A stretch of DNA of 55,498 nucleotides, taken from Bacteroidales bacterium. Lineage in GTDB: Bacteria; Bacteroidota; Bacteroidia; Bacteroidales; UBA932. Both the position numbers and the translations under genes were made by a program. Shown in pieces: positions 25,002-34,174 of this stretch (positions within the stretch are counted from its first letter, which is position 1; each line of letters starts with the position of its first letter). The DNA lies in contig JAFZQO010000043.1 of assembly GCA_017620335.1 (NCBI GenBank), positions 77,653-133,150 on the forward strand. Reading direction: 5' to 3'. The notes beneath the pieces were generated by a model, which worked only from the letters and a program-made list of their open reading frames with translations, was not told where the DNA came from and searched no databases.

Positions 25002-26753
25002 ATGAAAAAATATATTTTAGCCATAGTTGCTTCCCTGGTCGCCCTTATTGCAGTATCCTGCGACCAGTCCCGTCTGGACATCCCTCAGAAGGGTGTCACG
25101 AGCGAGGAGGACTTCTACACTACGGACGAAGCCTGCCTCGAGGCTCTGGCCGGCGTCTATGCCAGCATCTATCACTCCGTGGAAGACAAGTTCTACACGT
25201 ATTTCTTCGCCGTCCTCAGCCAGATCTCGGATGAGGTGTACAACTGTGACGACGGTTACAAGGTGAGCGACGCCAACTCGTTCCTGTTCTACACCTACGA
25301 CAACGCCAACAAGTACATCCGCACTCCTTACAACGCGCTGTTCTCCATGGTGAACCGCTGCAACCTGGTGATCGACCATTTCTCTGACGGCACTTCCCAG
25401 ACGATGAAGATGGCGGTCGCGGAGTCCAAGGTCATCCGTTCCTGGGCTTATATGTTCCTGGTGAACATGTTCGGCCGTCCGCCCATCGTGGACCACGTCC
25501 TCAAGAACAAGGAAGACTTCCTGATGCCCAACTCCGAAAGCCCGGCGGTGGTCTGGCAGTTCATCATAGAAACCCTCGACGAGGCCATCGCTTCGGGTGC
25601 CCTCGAGAGCAAGAGCAACGTGAACGACAAGTCCAAGGTTCGCGTCACCCAGGAGTTCGCCCTCGCCCTGAAGGGCAAGGCACAGGTGTACACCGGCGAC
25701 TATGCCGGCGCCAAGAGCACGCTCGAGCAGATCATCAACTCGGGCAAGTACGCCCTGATCCCCGGCGACCAGCTCGGCGACCTGTTCTTCACCTCGGTCG
25801 GCAACCACAACTGCGAGTCGATCTTCGAGACCAACGTCATCACGACCGACAGCAATTACAAGGATGTCCGTACCAAGGACCAGTGGGGCGCCTATACCAT
25901 CGTCCGCATCGACAAGTTCAGGACCCGTGAAGGATCCTACCTGAAGGGCTACGGCGCCGGCTGGAACCACTACACTCCCACCGATAAGTTCCTCCGTGCC
26001 ATCATCGCCAACGAAGGCATCCACTCCAACCGTTTCAAGGCCTGGATCTACGACTATGAGACGCTCCAGGACATGGGCCTGGTCGAGTTCAGCTCCCTCA
26101 GGAAGCCCGGCGACAGCCGCGAGGTATACCTGGCGAACAGTTCCATGGCCGTTCCGGACAGGGACTGCCCGAACCGCTATGACGCCGACTACTGTACTGC
26201 GACCCTCGGATTCTGGCAGCGCAAGTTCACGATGGTGCCCGAGGACATGTACAACAAGAGTTACAGTTACGACAAGGTCAACCGCCGCTATTTCCGCTAC
26301 GCCGAGGTTCTCCTGCTCTATGCCGAGGCCTGCGCGCAGCTGGGCGAGACGGGCGGCAAGGGTCTCGAGGCCCTCAACTCCATCGCCGAGCGTGCCGGCG
26401 CCCCGACCTACTCCACCCTCAACATGGCCAACGTGAAGAAGGAGAAGTGGTTCGAGATGTGGTGCGAGTGGACCCGATTCTTCGACCTCGTCCGCTGGGG
26501 CGACGCCGAGAAGGAACTCTCCGACCATTACAACACCCTCCCCGTGTTCTTCGGCTACAAGCCGGGCAAGACCGGTGCCGACCTCAATGAGGATGGCTCC
26601 AACTTCGACCAGGTGTACAATCTCCGCTACTTCGACGTGAAGGCTTTCACCGGAACGGACTATCATTTCACCAAGGGCAAGAACGAGCTCCTGCCTTATC
26701 CTGCCACCGAGATTGCCAACAACCCCAATCTCGAGCAGAATCCCGGCTGGTAG
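25002..26753 (+). CDS. SusD/RagB-family surface lipoprotein (copy 1)
   Basis: The 583-residue product has a lipoprotein signal ('LIAVSC', Cys20). Its SusD N-terminal region ('DIPQKGVTSEEDFYTTDEA'), TPR-like helices and C-terminal 'RYAEVLLLYAEACAQLGE' and 'LLPYPATEIANNPNLEQNPGW' are hallmarks of the family. It acts as the lid of the SusC transporter and captures substrate at the cell surface. It is 15 nt after susC and 15 nt before the phosphatase gene, so all three form one operon. Confidence 0.95.
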   Translation: MKKYILAIVASLVALIAVSCDQSRLDIPQKGVTSEEDFYTTDEACLEALAGVYASIYHSVEDKFYTYFFAVLSQISDEVYNCDDGYKVSDANSFLFYTYDNANKYIRTPYNALFSMVNRCNLVIDHFSDGTSQTMKMAVAESKVIRSWAYMFLVNMFGRPPIVDHVLKNKEDFLMPNSESPAVVWQFIIETLDEAIASGALESKSNVNDKSKVRVTQEFALALKGKAQVYTGDYAGAKSTLEQIINSGKYALIPGDQLGDLFFTSVGNHNCESIFETNVITTDSNYKDVRTKDQWGAYTIVRIDKFRTREGSYLKGYGAGWNHYTPTDKFLRAIIANEGIHSNRFKAWIYDYETLQDMGLVEFSSLRKPGDSREVYLANSSMAVPDRDCPNRYDADYCTATLGFWQRKFTMVPEDMYNKSYSYDKVNRRYFRYAEVLLLYAEACAQLGETGGKGLEALNSIAERAGAPTYSTLNMANVKKEKWFEMWCEWTRFFDLVRWGDAEKELSDHYNTLPVFFGYKPGKTGADLNEDGSNFDQVYNLRYFDVKAFTGTDYHFTKGKNELLPYPATEIANNPNLEQNPGW

Positions 26754-26768
26754 CCCTGCACTGTCGAT

Positions 26769-28037
26769 ATGAGCAAGAAAATACTTCTTTTCGCGGCCCT
26801 TCTCTCTGTCTCCATGCTTGCGTGGGGACAGAGGGCGGGCGTCCGCGAGGAGGTGATGGCCAATCCGTTGAAGGCCTATGGCACGGACTATCCGTATCCC
26901 ATGGAGACTCCGGCCCTGACGAAGGCTCCCAAGGGATATAAGCCCTTCTATATCAGCCATTACGGCCGACACGGCTCGCGCTACTACTGGAACGAGTCCC
27001 TTTACAAGGACATGGACAGCCTGCTGACGGAAGCCCATGCCAAGGGTGCGCTGAACGAGGCTGGGGAGGCTTTCTACGACAAGATATACAGCATTCTGCC
27101 GGAGCTTACGCACGGCGTGAGCGAGATGACGCCCCTGGGGTACCAGCAGCATGTGAGGATTGCGAAGACGATGTACAAGTCCTTCCCTGAGGTCTTCAAG
27201 GACGGAGGCCACGTCTATGCCATCTCATCGCTGTCTGACCGCTGCATCATCAGCATGGCGGCGTTCTGCCAGGCCCTCGCGGGCTGCAACGGCAAGCTGG
27301 ACATCTACCAGAGGGCTTCGCGCGAGACGCTGCCGGCCGTCGTCCCTGACGACAAGGAGAATCCTTACAAGAGGACTTTCCCGCGTCAGGAGTTCCCCGT
27401 GCAGGGCAGGCCTTCCAGCTCCGCCGCCCCTTCCGCGGGCAAGATGCCCTTCGTGGACATGTTCTTCAAGGACGTCAGCCTCATCAACTGGGAGCCCCGG
27501 CGGGTGCAGTCGACGCTGAACACCTTCTACACCTCCCTTCCGAACATCGGATACGAGGGCATCATGGGGCAGCCTTATTCCCTTGACGAATTATTCGCCC
27601 AGTGGGAGAGCTCCAATGCCAGCGCGTACCGCGGCTTCTGGTCCAGGCGCTACGACATGATCCCGATCCTGGAGGACATCCTGGACAAGGCCGAGGCCGT
27701 CGTGTCGGGCGCAAGCCACGACGTGGCGTCGCTGCGCTTCGGCCACGACTCGTACCTCGGCCCGCTGACGGTCCTTCTGGGCCTCGACGGCTCGAGCACG
27801 GTCCCTGCCAGTCCCGACGACTTCAAGTCGGTTTACCAGAACTACCGTACCGGCATGGCGGGGAATATCCAGCTGATATTCTACAAGAGCAAGAAGCCCG
27901 GAAAGGATATCCTGGTGAAAGCCCTGCTTTGCGGCGAGGAGGTCACGCTCCCTCTTCCCGAGGACATGTACCCGTACTACAAGTGGAGTGACTTCGACGC
28001 TTATTATCGCGGTCTCTGCAACCAGTTCAAAGATTGA
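26769..28037 (+). CDS. MINPP-like histidine phosphatase (branch 2)
   Basis: The 422-residue exported enzyme has a signal peptide (1-20). The branch 2 histidine phosphatase motif RHGSR is at 67-71 (nucleophile His68), and the proton-donor pair His-Asp is at 326-327 ('FGHDSYLGPL'). These residues and the length fit the multiple inositol polyphosphate phosphatase/phytase group known from gut Bacteroidota. It would release phosphate from phytate or another phosphomonoester in the periplasm or at the surface. Its place as third gene of the susC-susD operon links it to the imported substrate. The exact substrate is inferred, not shown. Confidence 0.85.
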   Translation: MSKKILLFAALLSVSMLAWGQRAGVREEVMANPLKAYGTDYPYPMETPALTKAPKGYKPFYISHYGRHGSRYYWNESLYKDMDSLLTEAHAKGALNEAGEAFYDKIYSILPELTHGVSEMTPLGYQQHVRIAKTMYKSFPEVFKDGGHVYAISSLSDRCIISMAAFCQALAGCNGKLDIYQRASRETLPAVVPDDKENPYKRTFPRQEFPVQGRPSSSAAPSAGKMPFVDMFFKDVSLINWEPRRVQSTLNTFYTSLPNIGYEGIMGQPYSLDELFAQWESSNASAYRGFWSRRYDMIPILEDILDKAEAVVSGASHDVASLRFGHDSYLGPLTVLLGLDGSSTVPASPDDFKSVYQNYRTGMAGNIQLIFYKSKKPGKDILVKALLCGEEVTLPLPEDMYPYYKWSDFDAYYRGLCNQFKD

Positions 28038-28084
28038 CTTGACCTGAACTTACCCTGATAACTATCTTTATCTTAATCAGCGTT

Positions 28085-28116
28085 GGGGAGAGGTCTTCGG
28101 AGGCTTCTCCCCTTTA
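28085..28116 (+). terminator. Terminator of the susC-susD-phosphatase operon
   Basis: GGGGAGAGG pairs with GCTTCTCCCC and extends inward through TCT/AGG with a TCGG loop, giving a stem of about 12 bp. TTTATTAT follows. Confidence 0.75.
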
Positions 28117-28152
28117 TTATCCGATTGTTGTTCATTATTCAGTTCTTTTTCG

Positions 28153-28160
28153 TATCTTTA
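28153..28160 (+). promoter_or_regulatory. -7-like element of purA
   Basis: TATCTTTA, one mismatch to TAnnTTTG, lies 22 nt before the purA ATG. TTG triplets near 28125-28130 could be the -33. Confidence 0.45.
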
Positions 28161-28181
28161 CTTGTTAAAAGTAGTGTATTT

Positions 28182-29453
28182 ATGAAATCCAACAAGGTCG
28201 ATGTGGTGCTCGGGCTCCAGTGGGGCGACGAGGGCAAAGGCAAGGTCGTAGACGTATTAACTCCTGATTACAAAGTTATTGCACGTTTCCAGGGAGGCCC
28301 TAACGCAGGGCATTCGCTGGTGTTTGACGGCGACGGATTCGTGCTGCACACGGTCCCTTCCGGCATTTTCCGGGACGGGACGGTCAACGTCATCGGCAAC
28401 GGCGTGGTCATAGATCCCGTCATCCTCATGGACGAGATACGCGCCATCGAGCAGAAGGCCGGCGACATCACCGGCAAGCTCGTCATCTCCAAGCGCGCCC
28501 ACCTCATCCTTCCCACGCACCGCATGCTCGACGCCGCCAGCGAGGCCGCCAAGGGCAAGTCCAAGATCGGCTCCACCCTCAAGGGCATCGGACCCACCTA
28601 TATGGACAAGACCGGACGCAACGGCCTCCGCATCGGAGACATCCTCTCCCCGGAGTTTCTCAACCGCTATAACGCCCTTAAGAAGAAGCATTTCGGCCTG
28701 TTGGCCCAGTATGACTTCCAGTACGACATCACCGAGTACGAGAAGCAGTGGATGCAGGCTGTCGAGGAGATGAAACGCTTTGACTTCATCGACAGCGAGG
28801 TGTACGTCAACAAAGCCCTCGACGAGGGCACGCCCATCCTCGCCGAAGGCGCGCAGGGCTCCCTTCTCGACATCGATTTCGGCACATATCCCTTCGTCAC
28901 TTCCTCCAACACGATGAGCGCCGGCGTCTGCACCGGTCTGGGAGTCGCCCCGACGCGCGTCGGAAAGGTGTACGGCATTTTTAAGGCCTACTGCACCCGC
29001 GTCGGCAGCGGTCCTTTCCCGACCGAGCTGTTCGACGCAGACGGCGAGCTGCTGAGGCAGATCGGGCACGAGTACGGCGCCACGACGGGCCGTCCGCGCC
29101 GCTGCGGCTGGCTCGACCTCGTCGCGCTGAAGTTCGCCGTGATGATGAGCGGAGTCTCCGACCTGATAATGATGAAGTCCGACGTGCTCGACGGCTTCGA
29201 TACCATCAAGGTCGCCGTCGCCTACAAGGACGGGGACAAGATCCTCGACAACTTCCCTTACGACGGCGGCATCAACATCGAGCCCGTCTACAAGGAGTTC
29301 CCCGGCTGGAAAACCCCTCTGAACGGCCTGCGCCGCTTCGAGGACTTCCCTCAGGCCTTCAAGGACTACATCGCGTTCATCGAGGCCGAGACCGGATGCC
29401 GCATCAGCATTGTCTCCGTCGGTCCCGACCGCAACGCCACCGTCGTCCGCTAG
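28182..29453 (+). CDS. purA: Adenylosuccinate synthetase
   Basis: The 423-residue enzyme makes adenylosuccinate from IMP, aspartate and GTP, the first step to AMP. It has the P-loop 'GLQWGDEGKGK', 'RFQGGPNAGHS', 'GNGVVIDP', 'STLKGIGPTYMDK' and 'TTGRPRRCGWLD', all PurA signatures. I chose ATG 28182 because the frame open upstream to 28083 encodes a non-homologous hydrophobic stretch and overlaps the terminator. purC and purB lie 3.6 kb away on the opposite strand, so purine genes cluster here without being one operon. Confidence 0.96.
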   Translation: MKSNKVDVVLGLQWGDEGKGKVVDVLTPDYKVIARFQGGPNAGHSLVFDGDGFVLHTVPSGIFRDGTVNVIGNGVVIDPVILMDEIRAIEQKAGDITGKLVISKRAHLILPTHRMLDAASEAAKGKSKIGSTLKGIGPTYMDKTGRNGLRIGDILSPEFLNRYNALKKKHFGLLAQYDFQYDITEYEKQWMQAVEEMKRFDFIDSEVYVNKALDEGTPILAEGAQGSLLDIDFGTYPFVTSSNTMSAGVCTGLGVAPTRVGKVYGIFKAYCTRVGSGPFPTELFDADGELLRQIGHEYGATTGRPRRCGWLDLVALKFAVMMSGVSDLIMMKSDVLDGFDTIKVAVAYKDGDKILDNFPYDGGINIEPVYKEFPGWKTPLNGLRRFEDFPQAFKDYIAFIEAETGCRISIVSVGPDRNATVVR

Positions 29454-29483
29454 CCTTTCCTCCTTGACAGTCCGACTTATATG

Positions 29484-29518
29484 AAACGGGAATGAAATCG
29501 CCTTTTTCATTCCCGTTT
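29484..29518 (+). terminator. Terminator of purA
   Basis: The arms AAACGGGAATGAAA (29484-29497) and TTTCATTCCCGTTT (29505-29518) pair perfectly over 14 bp with a 7-nt loop. A T-rich tail (TGTGTTTTTT) follows. Confidence 0.9.
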
Positions 29519-29566
29519 TGTGTTTTTTCTGTCATTTGGGAATGAAATCGCGGTTTTTCTTCCCAT
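29488..29566. repeat. Two tandem 50-bp hairpin units after purA
   Basis: GGGAATGAAATCGC occurs at 29488 and again at 29538, a 50-bp period. In each unit it is followed by a T run and TTCCC, so each unit can fold into a hairpin. The first is the purA terminator; the second is an imperfect copy. Confidence 0.7.
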
Positions 29567-29609
29567 TTCTTATTACAGGATGGTAAAAAACAACGAAAAG
29601 GCATCATAA

Positions 29610-29634
29610 AATCTACGAAAAAGTTTCGTAGATT
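29610..29634. promoter_or_regulatory. Candidate BlaI operator (11-bp perfect inverted repeat)
   Basis: AATCTACGAAA (29610-29620) and TTTCGTAGATT (29624-29634) are separated by AAG. The repeat covers the -33 region of the blaI-like promoter, so the BlaI-type product would repress its own operon. Dyads with TAC/GTA halves are typical of BlaI/MecI operators. Confidence 0.75.
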
Positions 29635-29654
29635 AAAATTAATGACTATATTTG
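29624..29654 (+). promoter_or_regulatory. Promoter of the first blaI/M56 operon
   Basis: TATATTTG at 29647-29654 is a full -7 match. The -33 (TTTC, 29624-29627, 19-nt spacing) lies within the right arm of the operator. Confidence 0.7.
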
Positions 29655-29679
29655 TCGTGAGGACCAATCGAGAAAGGTT

Positions 29680-30045
29680 ATGAAACAGAAACTCACGGCA
29701 AAGGAAGAGGAGATAATGAACATCTTCTGGCGGAAGGGGGAGCTCTGCATCAGGGAATTGGTGGACTCGTTCCCGGAGCCGAAACCGGGCTACACCACCG
29801 TCTCCAAGCAGGTCGGATTCCTCGAAGAGAAGGGATTCCTGCGGCGCAGGCCCATAGCCAACACCTTCCTTTACAAGCCCGCCATCAGCGAGCGCGACTA
29901 TCACGGCATCACCATAGGCGACGTCGTGGACAAGTACTACGGCAAGTCCTACTCCAGCCTTGTCCTCCACTTCGTCGAGGACAACAAGATGGACCTGGAC
30001 GAGCTTAAGGAGATAATTGACCTCATAGAAAACAAAGGGAAATGA
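29680..30045 (+). CDS. BlaI/MecI-family repressor (copy 1)
   Basis: The 121-residue product is a winged-helix repressor. 'LTAKEEEIMNIFWRKGEL' opens the fold, 'YTTVSKQVGFLEEKGFLRRR' is the recognition helix and wing (about 47-66), and the helical C-terminus (85-121) would dimerise. BlaI-type proteins bind dyads until cleaved after signalling by their membrane protease partner. Its ATGA overlap with the M56 gene and the 25-bp dyad over its promoter fit that model. What it senses is unknown; no beta-lactamase is nearby. Confidence 0.9.
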   Translation: MKQKLTAKEEEIMNIFWRKGELCIRELVDSFPEPKPGYTTVSKQVGFLEEKGFLRRRPIANTFLYKPAISERDYHGITIGDVVDKYYGKSYSSLVLHFVEDNKMDLDELKEIIDLIENKGK

Positions 30046-31667
30046 TCAGTCTGGTCATATACGAAGCCAAGGTGGCGCTGCTGCTGGCGGTGTTCTACAT
30101 CTGCTACCGTGTCCTGCTGAGCCGTGAGACCCTTCACCGGCTCAACCGCATCATGCTGACCGGTAGCGTTTTAGTTTCCTTCCTCCTGCCTTTCTGTGTC
30201 CTCACGTTCCATCGTACCGTGGAGGTCGCCGCACCTGCGGCAGTGCCGGCTCTGCCGGTCATGCCGCTCGGCCCGGCGACCGCAGTGACCGAGACAGCGG
30301 CCCCACAAGGCAACTGGTGGCTGACGGCGCTTGTCATGCTTTATTGTCTCGGCGTACTTTTCTGCCTTGTCAGGATCGCCGTCGAGCTGTTCCAGGTCTC
30401 CCGCATCATCCGTTCCGGCGAGAAACGCCTCCAGGATGACGGTACTACTCTGGTCATCGTCGACCGCGACATCGCCCCCTTCAGCTGGATGAAATGGATA
30501 GTCCTCTCCCGCGAGGATTACGGCAACAAACACATTGTCAAGCACGAATGCGCGCACATCCGCCTCGGTCACGCGCGCGACCTCCTCGCCATCGACATCC
30601 TCTCCTCCATGCAGTGGTTCAACCCCGTCATGCGCATGCTCAAGGACGACCTGCGCGCGGTCTACGAATACGAGGCGGACGACGCGGTCCTGCGCGAAGG
30701 CGCAAACATCAAGGAATACCAATACTCATTAATAAGAAAAGCTGTCAGTGCGAGCGGCTACTCCATCACCAACAGCTTTAATCACAGTATCCTTAAAAAT
30801 CGTATTACTATGATGTCGAAAACAAAAAGCGTGACATTGCGGGGGCTCAGAGCCCTCTATGTCGTCCCGCTCGTCGCAGCGGGACTGGCCTGCAACTCGC
30901 AGACCGTCACTAACTACAAAGTTAGTGAAGATTCTTCAGAAACAAAAGCCTTAGAACAGAACAATGTCGTCCGCGTGGAATTGAAAAAGGATGAAGCCGG
31001 GGATATCCGCGTTTACGTCAATGGGGCCGAGACAGGGTTTGACGGTCTGGGAGAGGCCGTCGCAGCATCCTGGAAAGGGGATGGCTTCGATATGGTATCC
31101 ATTTATTCTGATCCGGACATAGACTTCGGTTTCATCGATGATATCCGAAATGTACTTCGCGGGATCCAGGCCCTGAAGATAATGTATACTAGCCCTAAGG
31201 GGACAGAAGTGGTGAGGAGGCTCCCTCCCTCCAAGGAAACCGCGGAAGCCGCAGGACTGCCCCTCATAGAAGACCCCCTGGCGACGGTTTCCAGGGACAA
31301 CATCTGTGTAGTGAGGATCAATTCAGAGGATAAGATCCTGTACAGTACTTCGGAAGGGAAACTTGTCGTCGCTAGGGACGGGAAACCCGGTCTGGACCAG
31401 TTTACGGCTGATGCAGCAGAATCCATCAGGCGGCTGACTCCGCATGGGATATTCTCTTTCCAGTGCGACAGAGGCACCAGTTTCGGCACATTCCTGGAGT
31501 ACCAGAACGCCTTGGTCTCCGCTTATGACCTTGTCCGTGGAGAATATGCCATGGATGTCTACTCCAAACCGCTCGACGCACTCTCCGAGCAGGAACTGAC
31601 CGCAGTTCTGAAAAAAGTCCCCTTGAATATCTACGAAGCCGAAACAAAGAACCGTACCGCCCGGTAG
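30042..31667 (+). CDS. M56-family (BlaR1-like) membrane protease with ExbD/TolR-like C-terminal repeats
   Basis: The 541-residue product has membrane helices near 5-22, 37-55, 95-115 and about 275-290. The M56 metalloprotease core shows H168-E-C-A-H172 and the downstream 'YEYEADDAVLR', in which E/D supply the third zinc ligand. After the last helix and 'LACNSQ', a periplasmic part follows instead of a penicillin-binding domain. Two stretches look like ExbD/TolR periplasmic domains: about 305-385 ('IRVYVNGAETG' ... 'IDDIRNVLRGIQALKIMY') and about 415-520. It overlaps the blaI-like gene by 4 bp. Signal and target genes are unknown. The ExbD call is by pattern only. Confidence 0.82.
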   Translation: MISLVIYEAKVALLLAVFYICYRVLLSRETLHRLNRIMLTGSVLVSFLLPFCVLTFHRTVEVAAPAAVPALPVMPLGPATAVTETAAPQGNWWLTALVMLYCLGVLFCLVRIAVELFQVSRIIRSGEKRLQDDGTTLVIVDRDIAPFSWMKWIVLSREDYGNKHIVKHECAHIRLGHARDLLAIDILSSMQWFNPVMRMLKDDLRAVYEYEADDAVLREGANIKEYQYSLIRKAVSASGYSITNSFNHSILKNRITMMSKTKSVTLRGLRALYVVPLVAAGLACNSQTVTNYKVSEDSSETKALEQNNVVRVELKKDEAGDIRVYVNGAETGFDGLGEAVAASWKGDGFDMVSIYSDPDIDFGFIDDIRNVLRGIQALKIMYTSPKGTEVVRRLPPSKETAEAAGLPLIEDPLATVSRDNICVVRINSEDKILYSTSEGKLVVARDGKPGLDQFTADAAESIRRLTPHGIFSFQCDRGTSFGTFLEYQNALVSAYDLVRGEYAMDVYSKPLDALSEQELTAVLKKVPLNIYEAETKNRTAR

Positions 31668-31732
31668 GTCGCTCCCTCCTATTGTGATGATAAAAAAGAG
31701 CAGGCGCACTTTCTGCGTTATATGATACTATT

Positions 31733-31775
31733 TGCGCTCAACCCCACATTATGATCCGGGGCTGAGCGCATTTTT
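31733..31775 (+). terminator. Terminator of the first blaI/M56 operon
   Basis: TGCGCTCA-x-CCCC (from 31733) pairs with GGGG-x-TGAGCGCA (to 31770) with one mismatch, followed by TTTTT. It sits between convergent genes. Confidence 0.85.
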
Positions 31776-31808
31776 GTATCTAAAAGGCCGTTTTTGCGCC
31801 TGGGATGG

Positions 31809-33101
31809 CTAAATCCCGACGCGGCCGAAGATGTAGTCGACATTCTTGAAGTAGTAGTCGAGGGTGAAACAGGACTCGAGTTCCTCGACTGTCAGCAGGC
31901 CCATCACATCGGCAGATTCCTTCAGCAGGGTCTGATAATCAAGACCTTCCGTCCAGGCTTTCATCGCGATGGGCTGGACGGTGTCGTAGGCTTGCTCGCG
32001 CGAGAGGCCCTTGCCGATCAGGGCGTTCATCACGCGCTGCGCGAAGATGACTCCCTTGGTGCGGTAGATGTTGGCCAGCATGGTATCGGGATAGACAACG
32101 AGGTTGTCGAGTATGCCCTTGAAACGGGTGAGCATGTAGTCGAGCAGCTCGGTGGCGTCCGGGAGGATGATGCGCTCCGTGGACGAGTGGGAGATGTCCC
32201 GCTCGTGCCAGAGCGCGACATTCTCGTACGACGCCGCCATGTAGCCGCGCATCACGCGGGCGCAGCCGCAGATGTTCTCGCTGCTGATGGGGTTGCGCTT
32301 GTGAGGCATGGCGCTGGAACCCTTCTGGCCCTTGCGGAACGCCTCCTCCACCTCGCGGACCTCGGTCCGCTGGAGGTTGCGCACCTCGAAAGCCATCTGC
32401 TCCAGGGTGGACGCGATCAAAGCTAGGGTGCCGATATAATATGCATGCCGGTCGCGTTGCAGCACCTGGGTGGAAATGTCGGCGGAATGGATGCCGAGCT
32501 TCTCGCAGACATAGTCCTGGATGAACGGGGGTATGTTGGCGAAGTTGCCGACGGCGCCGCTCATCTTGCCGGCCTCGACGCCCGCGGCCGCGGTCTTGAA
32601 GCGCTCGATGTTGCGCTTCATCTCCTCGAACCACAGGGCCCACTTGAGGCCGAAACTGGTGATGTCGGCGTGGATGCCGTGCGTGCGGCCGATGCAGGGG
32701 GTGGACTTGAACTCCTTCGCCCTGCGGCGCAGCACCTCCAGGAACTCCTCGAGATCTTTCAACAGTATAGCGTCCGCCTGCTTGATGAGATAGCCGTTGG
32801 CGGTGTCCACCACGTCGGTGGAGGTCAGGCCGTAATGGACCCACTTGCGCTCCTCGCCGAGGCTTTCGCTGACGGCGCGGGTGAAAGCCACGACGTCGTG
32901 GCGGGTCTGCTCCTCGATCTCCTTGATGCGGTCTACCTTGAAGGTGGCGTTGGCGCGGATCTTCTCGACGTCCTCCCAGGGGATGACTCCGAGCTTGCTC
33001 CAGGCCTCGCAGGAGAGGGTTTCGACTTCGAGATAGGCGCTGAACTTGTTCTCCTCGGTCCAGACGTCCCTCATTATCTTACGGGAATAACGCTCGATCA
33101 T
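31809..33101 (-). CDS. purB: Adenylosuccinate lyase
   Basis: The 430-residue enzyme cleaves SAICAR to AICAR and adenylosuccinate to AMP, releasing fumarate. The fumarase/aspartase-family signature '[16 protein letters not shown]' is near residue 265. '[10 protein letters not shown]' and '[14 protein letters not shown]' supply substrate-binding residues and the catalytic His. Length and start 'MIERYSR' fit the compact PurB type. It starts immediately after the purC stop, so purC-purB is an operon covering successive steps of purine synthesis. Confidence 0.96.
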   Translation of the reverse strand: MIERYSRKIMRDVWTEENKFSAYLEVETLSCEAWSKLGVIPWEDVEKIRANATFKVDRIKEIEEQTRHDVVAFTRAVSESLGEERKWVHYGLTSTDVVDTANGYLIKQADAILLKDLEEFLEVLRRRAKEFKSTPCIGRTHGIHADITSFGLKWALWFEEMKRNIERFKTAAAGVEAGKMSGAVGNFANIPPFIQDYVCEKLGIHSADISTQVLQRDRHAYYIGTLALIASTLEQMAFEVRNLQRTEVREVEEAFRKGQKGSSAMPHKRNPISSENICGCARVMRGYMAASYENVALWHERDISHSSTERIILPDATELLDYMLTRFKGILDNLVVYPDTMLANIYRTKGVIFAQRVMNALIGKGLSREQAYDTVQPIAMKAWTEGLDYQTLLKESADVMGLLTVEELESCFTLDYYFKNVDYIFGRVGI

Positions 33102-33102
33102 A

Positions 33103-34056
33103 TTATCTCATCCTTTTAATGAATTCGTCGAGGTTGGCGTCGATGCGCGAGAGGACGTCTTCGCACTCGGTGCGCTCGAAGGGCTCGCCCGTAATGTGCT
33201 CGTACAGCTCGATGTAGCGGTCGGTGATGCCGGCGACGACCTCGGGGGTCATCTCGGGTACCTGCTGGCCCTCCTGGCCCTGGAAACCGTTGGCCATCAG
33301 CCATTCGCGGACAAACTCCTTGGAGAGCTGGCGCTGGCGCTCGCCCTTCTCCAGCCTCTCCTCGTAGCCGTCGGCGTAGAAGTAGCGCGACGAGTCGGGG
33401 GTGTGGATCTCGTCCATCAGCATGATGCGTCCGTCCCTGCGGCCAAACTCGTACTTGGTGTCCACGAGGATGAGGCCTCGCGACGCGGCGATCTCGGTGC
33501 CGCGCTTGAAGAGCTCGAGCGTGTAGCGCTCCAGCTCGGCGTACTCGTCGGCCGGGACGATGCCGCGGGCGATGATCTCCTCGCGGCTGATATCCTCGTC
33601 ATGCCCCTCGGCGGCCTTGGTCGTGGGGGTGATGATGGGCTCGGGAAGCCTGTCGTTCTCGCGGAGGCCCTCCGGGAGGGCCACTCCGCAGAGCGTCCGC
33701 TTCCCGGCCTTGTACTCGCGCCACGCGTGGCCGGCGAGATACCCGCGGACCACCATCTCGACCTTGTAAGGTTCGCAGAGCTGACCGATGGTCACCATCG
33801 GGTCCACCTCGGCTATCTTCCAGTTGGGGATGATGTCCTCGGTGAGGTCGAGGAACTTGGAGGCTATCTGGTTGAGTACCTGTCCCTTGTAAGGGATGCC
33901 CTCAGGCAGCACCACGTCGAAGGCGGAGATGCGGTCGGTGGCGACCATCACGATGTAGGAATTGTCGATGGTGTAGACATCGCGGACCTTGCCGGTGTAC
34001 TTGGAGGTCTGGCCCGGCAGGTGGAGATCGGTTTTGACGACGGCTTTCATTTTCAT
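33103..34056 (-). CDS. purC: SAICAR synthase
   Basis: The 317-residue enzyme joins aspartate to CAIR using ATP. '[10 protein letters not shown]', '[22 protein letters not shown]' (family signature, split at the Asp), '[14 protein letters not shown]' and '[26 protein letters not shown]' elements are all present. I chose ATG 34056 because a minus-strand TATCTTTG (34079-34072) lies just upstream; ATG 34050 is an alternative. Upstream in-frame codons to 34101 lie before the predicted transcript start. The leader is only about 10 nt. Confidence 0.95.
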   Translation of the reverse strand: MKMKAVVKTDLHLPGQTSKYTGKVRDVYTIDNSYIVMVATDRISAFDVVLPEGIPYKGQVLNQIASKFLDLTEDIIPNWKIAEVDPMVTIGQLCEPYKVEMVVRGYLAGHAWREYKAGKRTLCGVALPEGLRENDRLPEPIITPTTKAAEGHDEDISREEIIARGIVPADEYAELERYTLELFKRGTEIAASRGLILVDTKYEFGRRDGRIMLMDEIHTPDSSRYFYADGYEERLEKGERQRQLSKEFVREWLMANGFQGQEGQQVPEMTPEVVAGITDRYIELYEHITGEPFERTECEDVLSRIDANLDEFIKRMR

Positions 34057-34071
34057 AAAGGTTTTATCATA

Positions 34072-34079
34072 CAAAGATA
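34072..34079 (-). promoter_or_regulatory. -7 element of purC-purB
   Basis: The minus strand reads TATCTTTG, 15 nt before the chosen purC start. A -33 match is not obvious. Confidence 0.6.
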
Positions 34080-34115
34080 CTCCTTTTTGACGGAAAAGCA
34101 TGCGTTGGCGGCTAC

Positions 34116-34150
34116 AAAAAAGGGGGCGGTCCTTAAGGGGCCGCCCGCCT
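34116..34150 (-). terminator. Terminator of the second susC-susD operon
   Basis: On the minus strand, GGGCGGCCCC and GGACCGCCC form a stem (one bulge, one G-T pair) around TTAA, followed by six T residues. It separates the susCD transcript from purC. Confidence 0.8.
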
Positions 34151-34174
34151 TTTCAGGTATTGTCCTTTCGTGGA

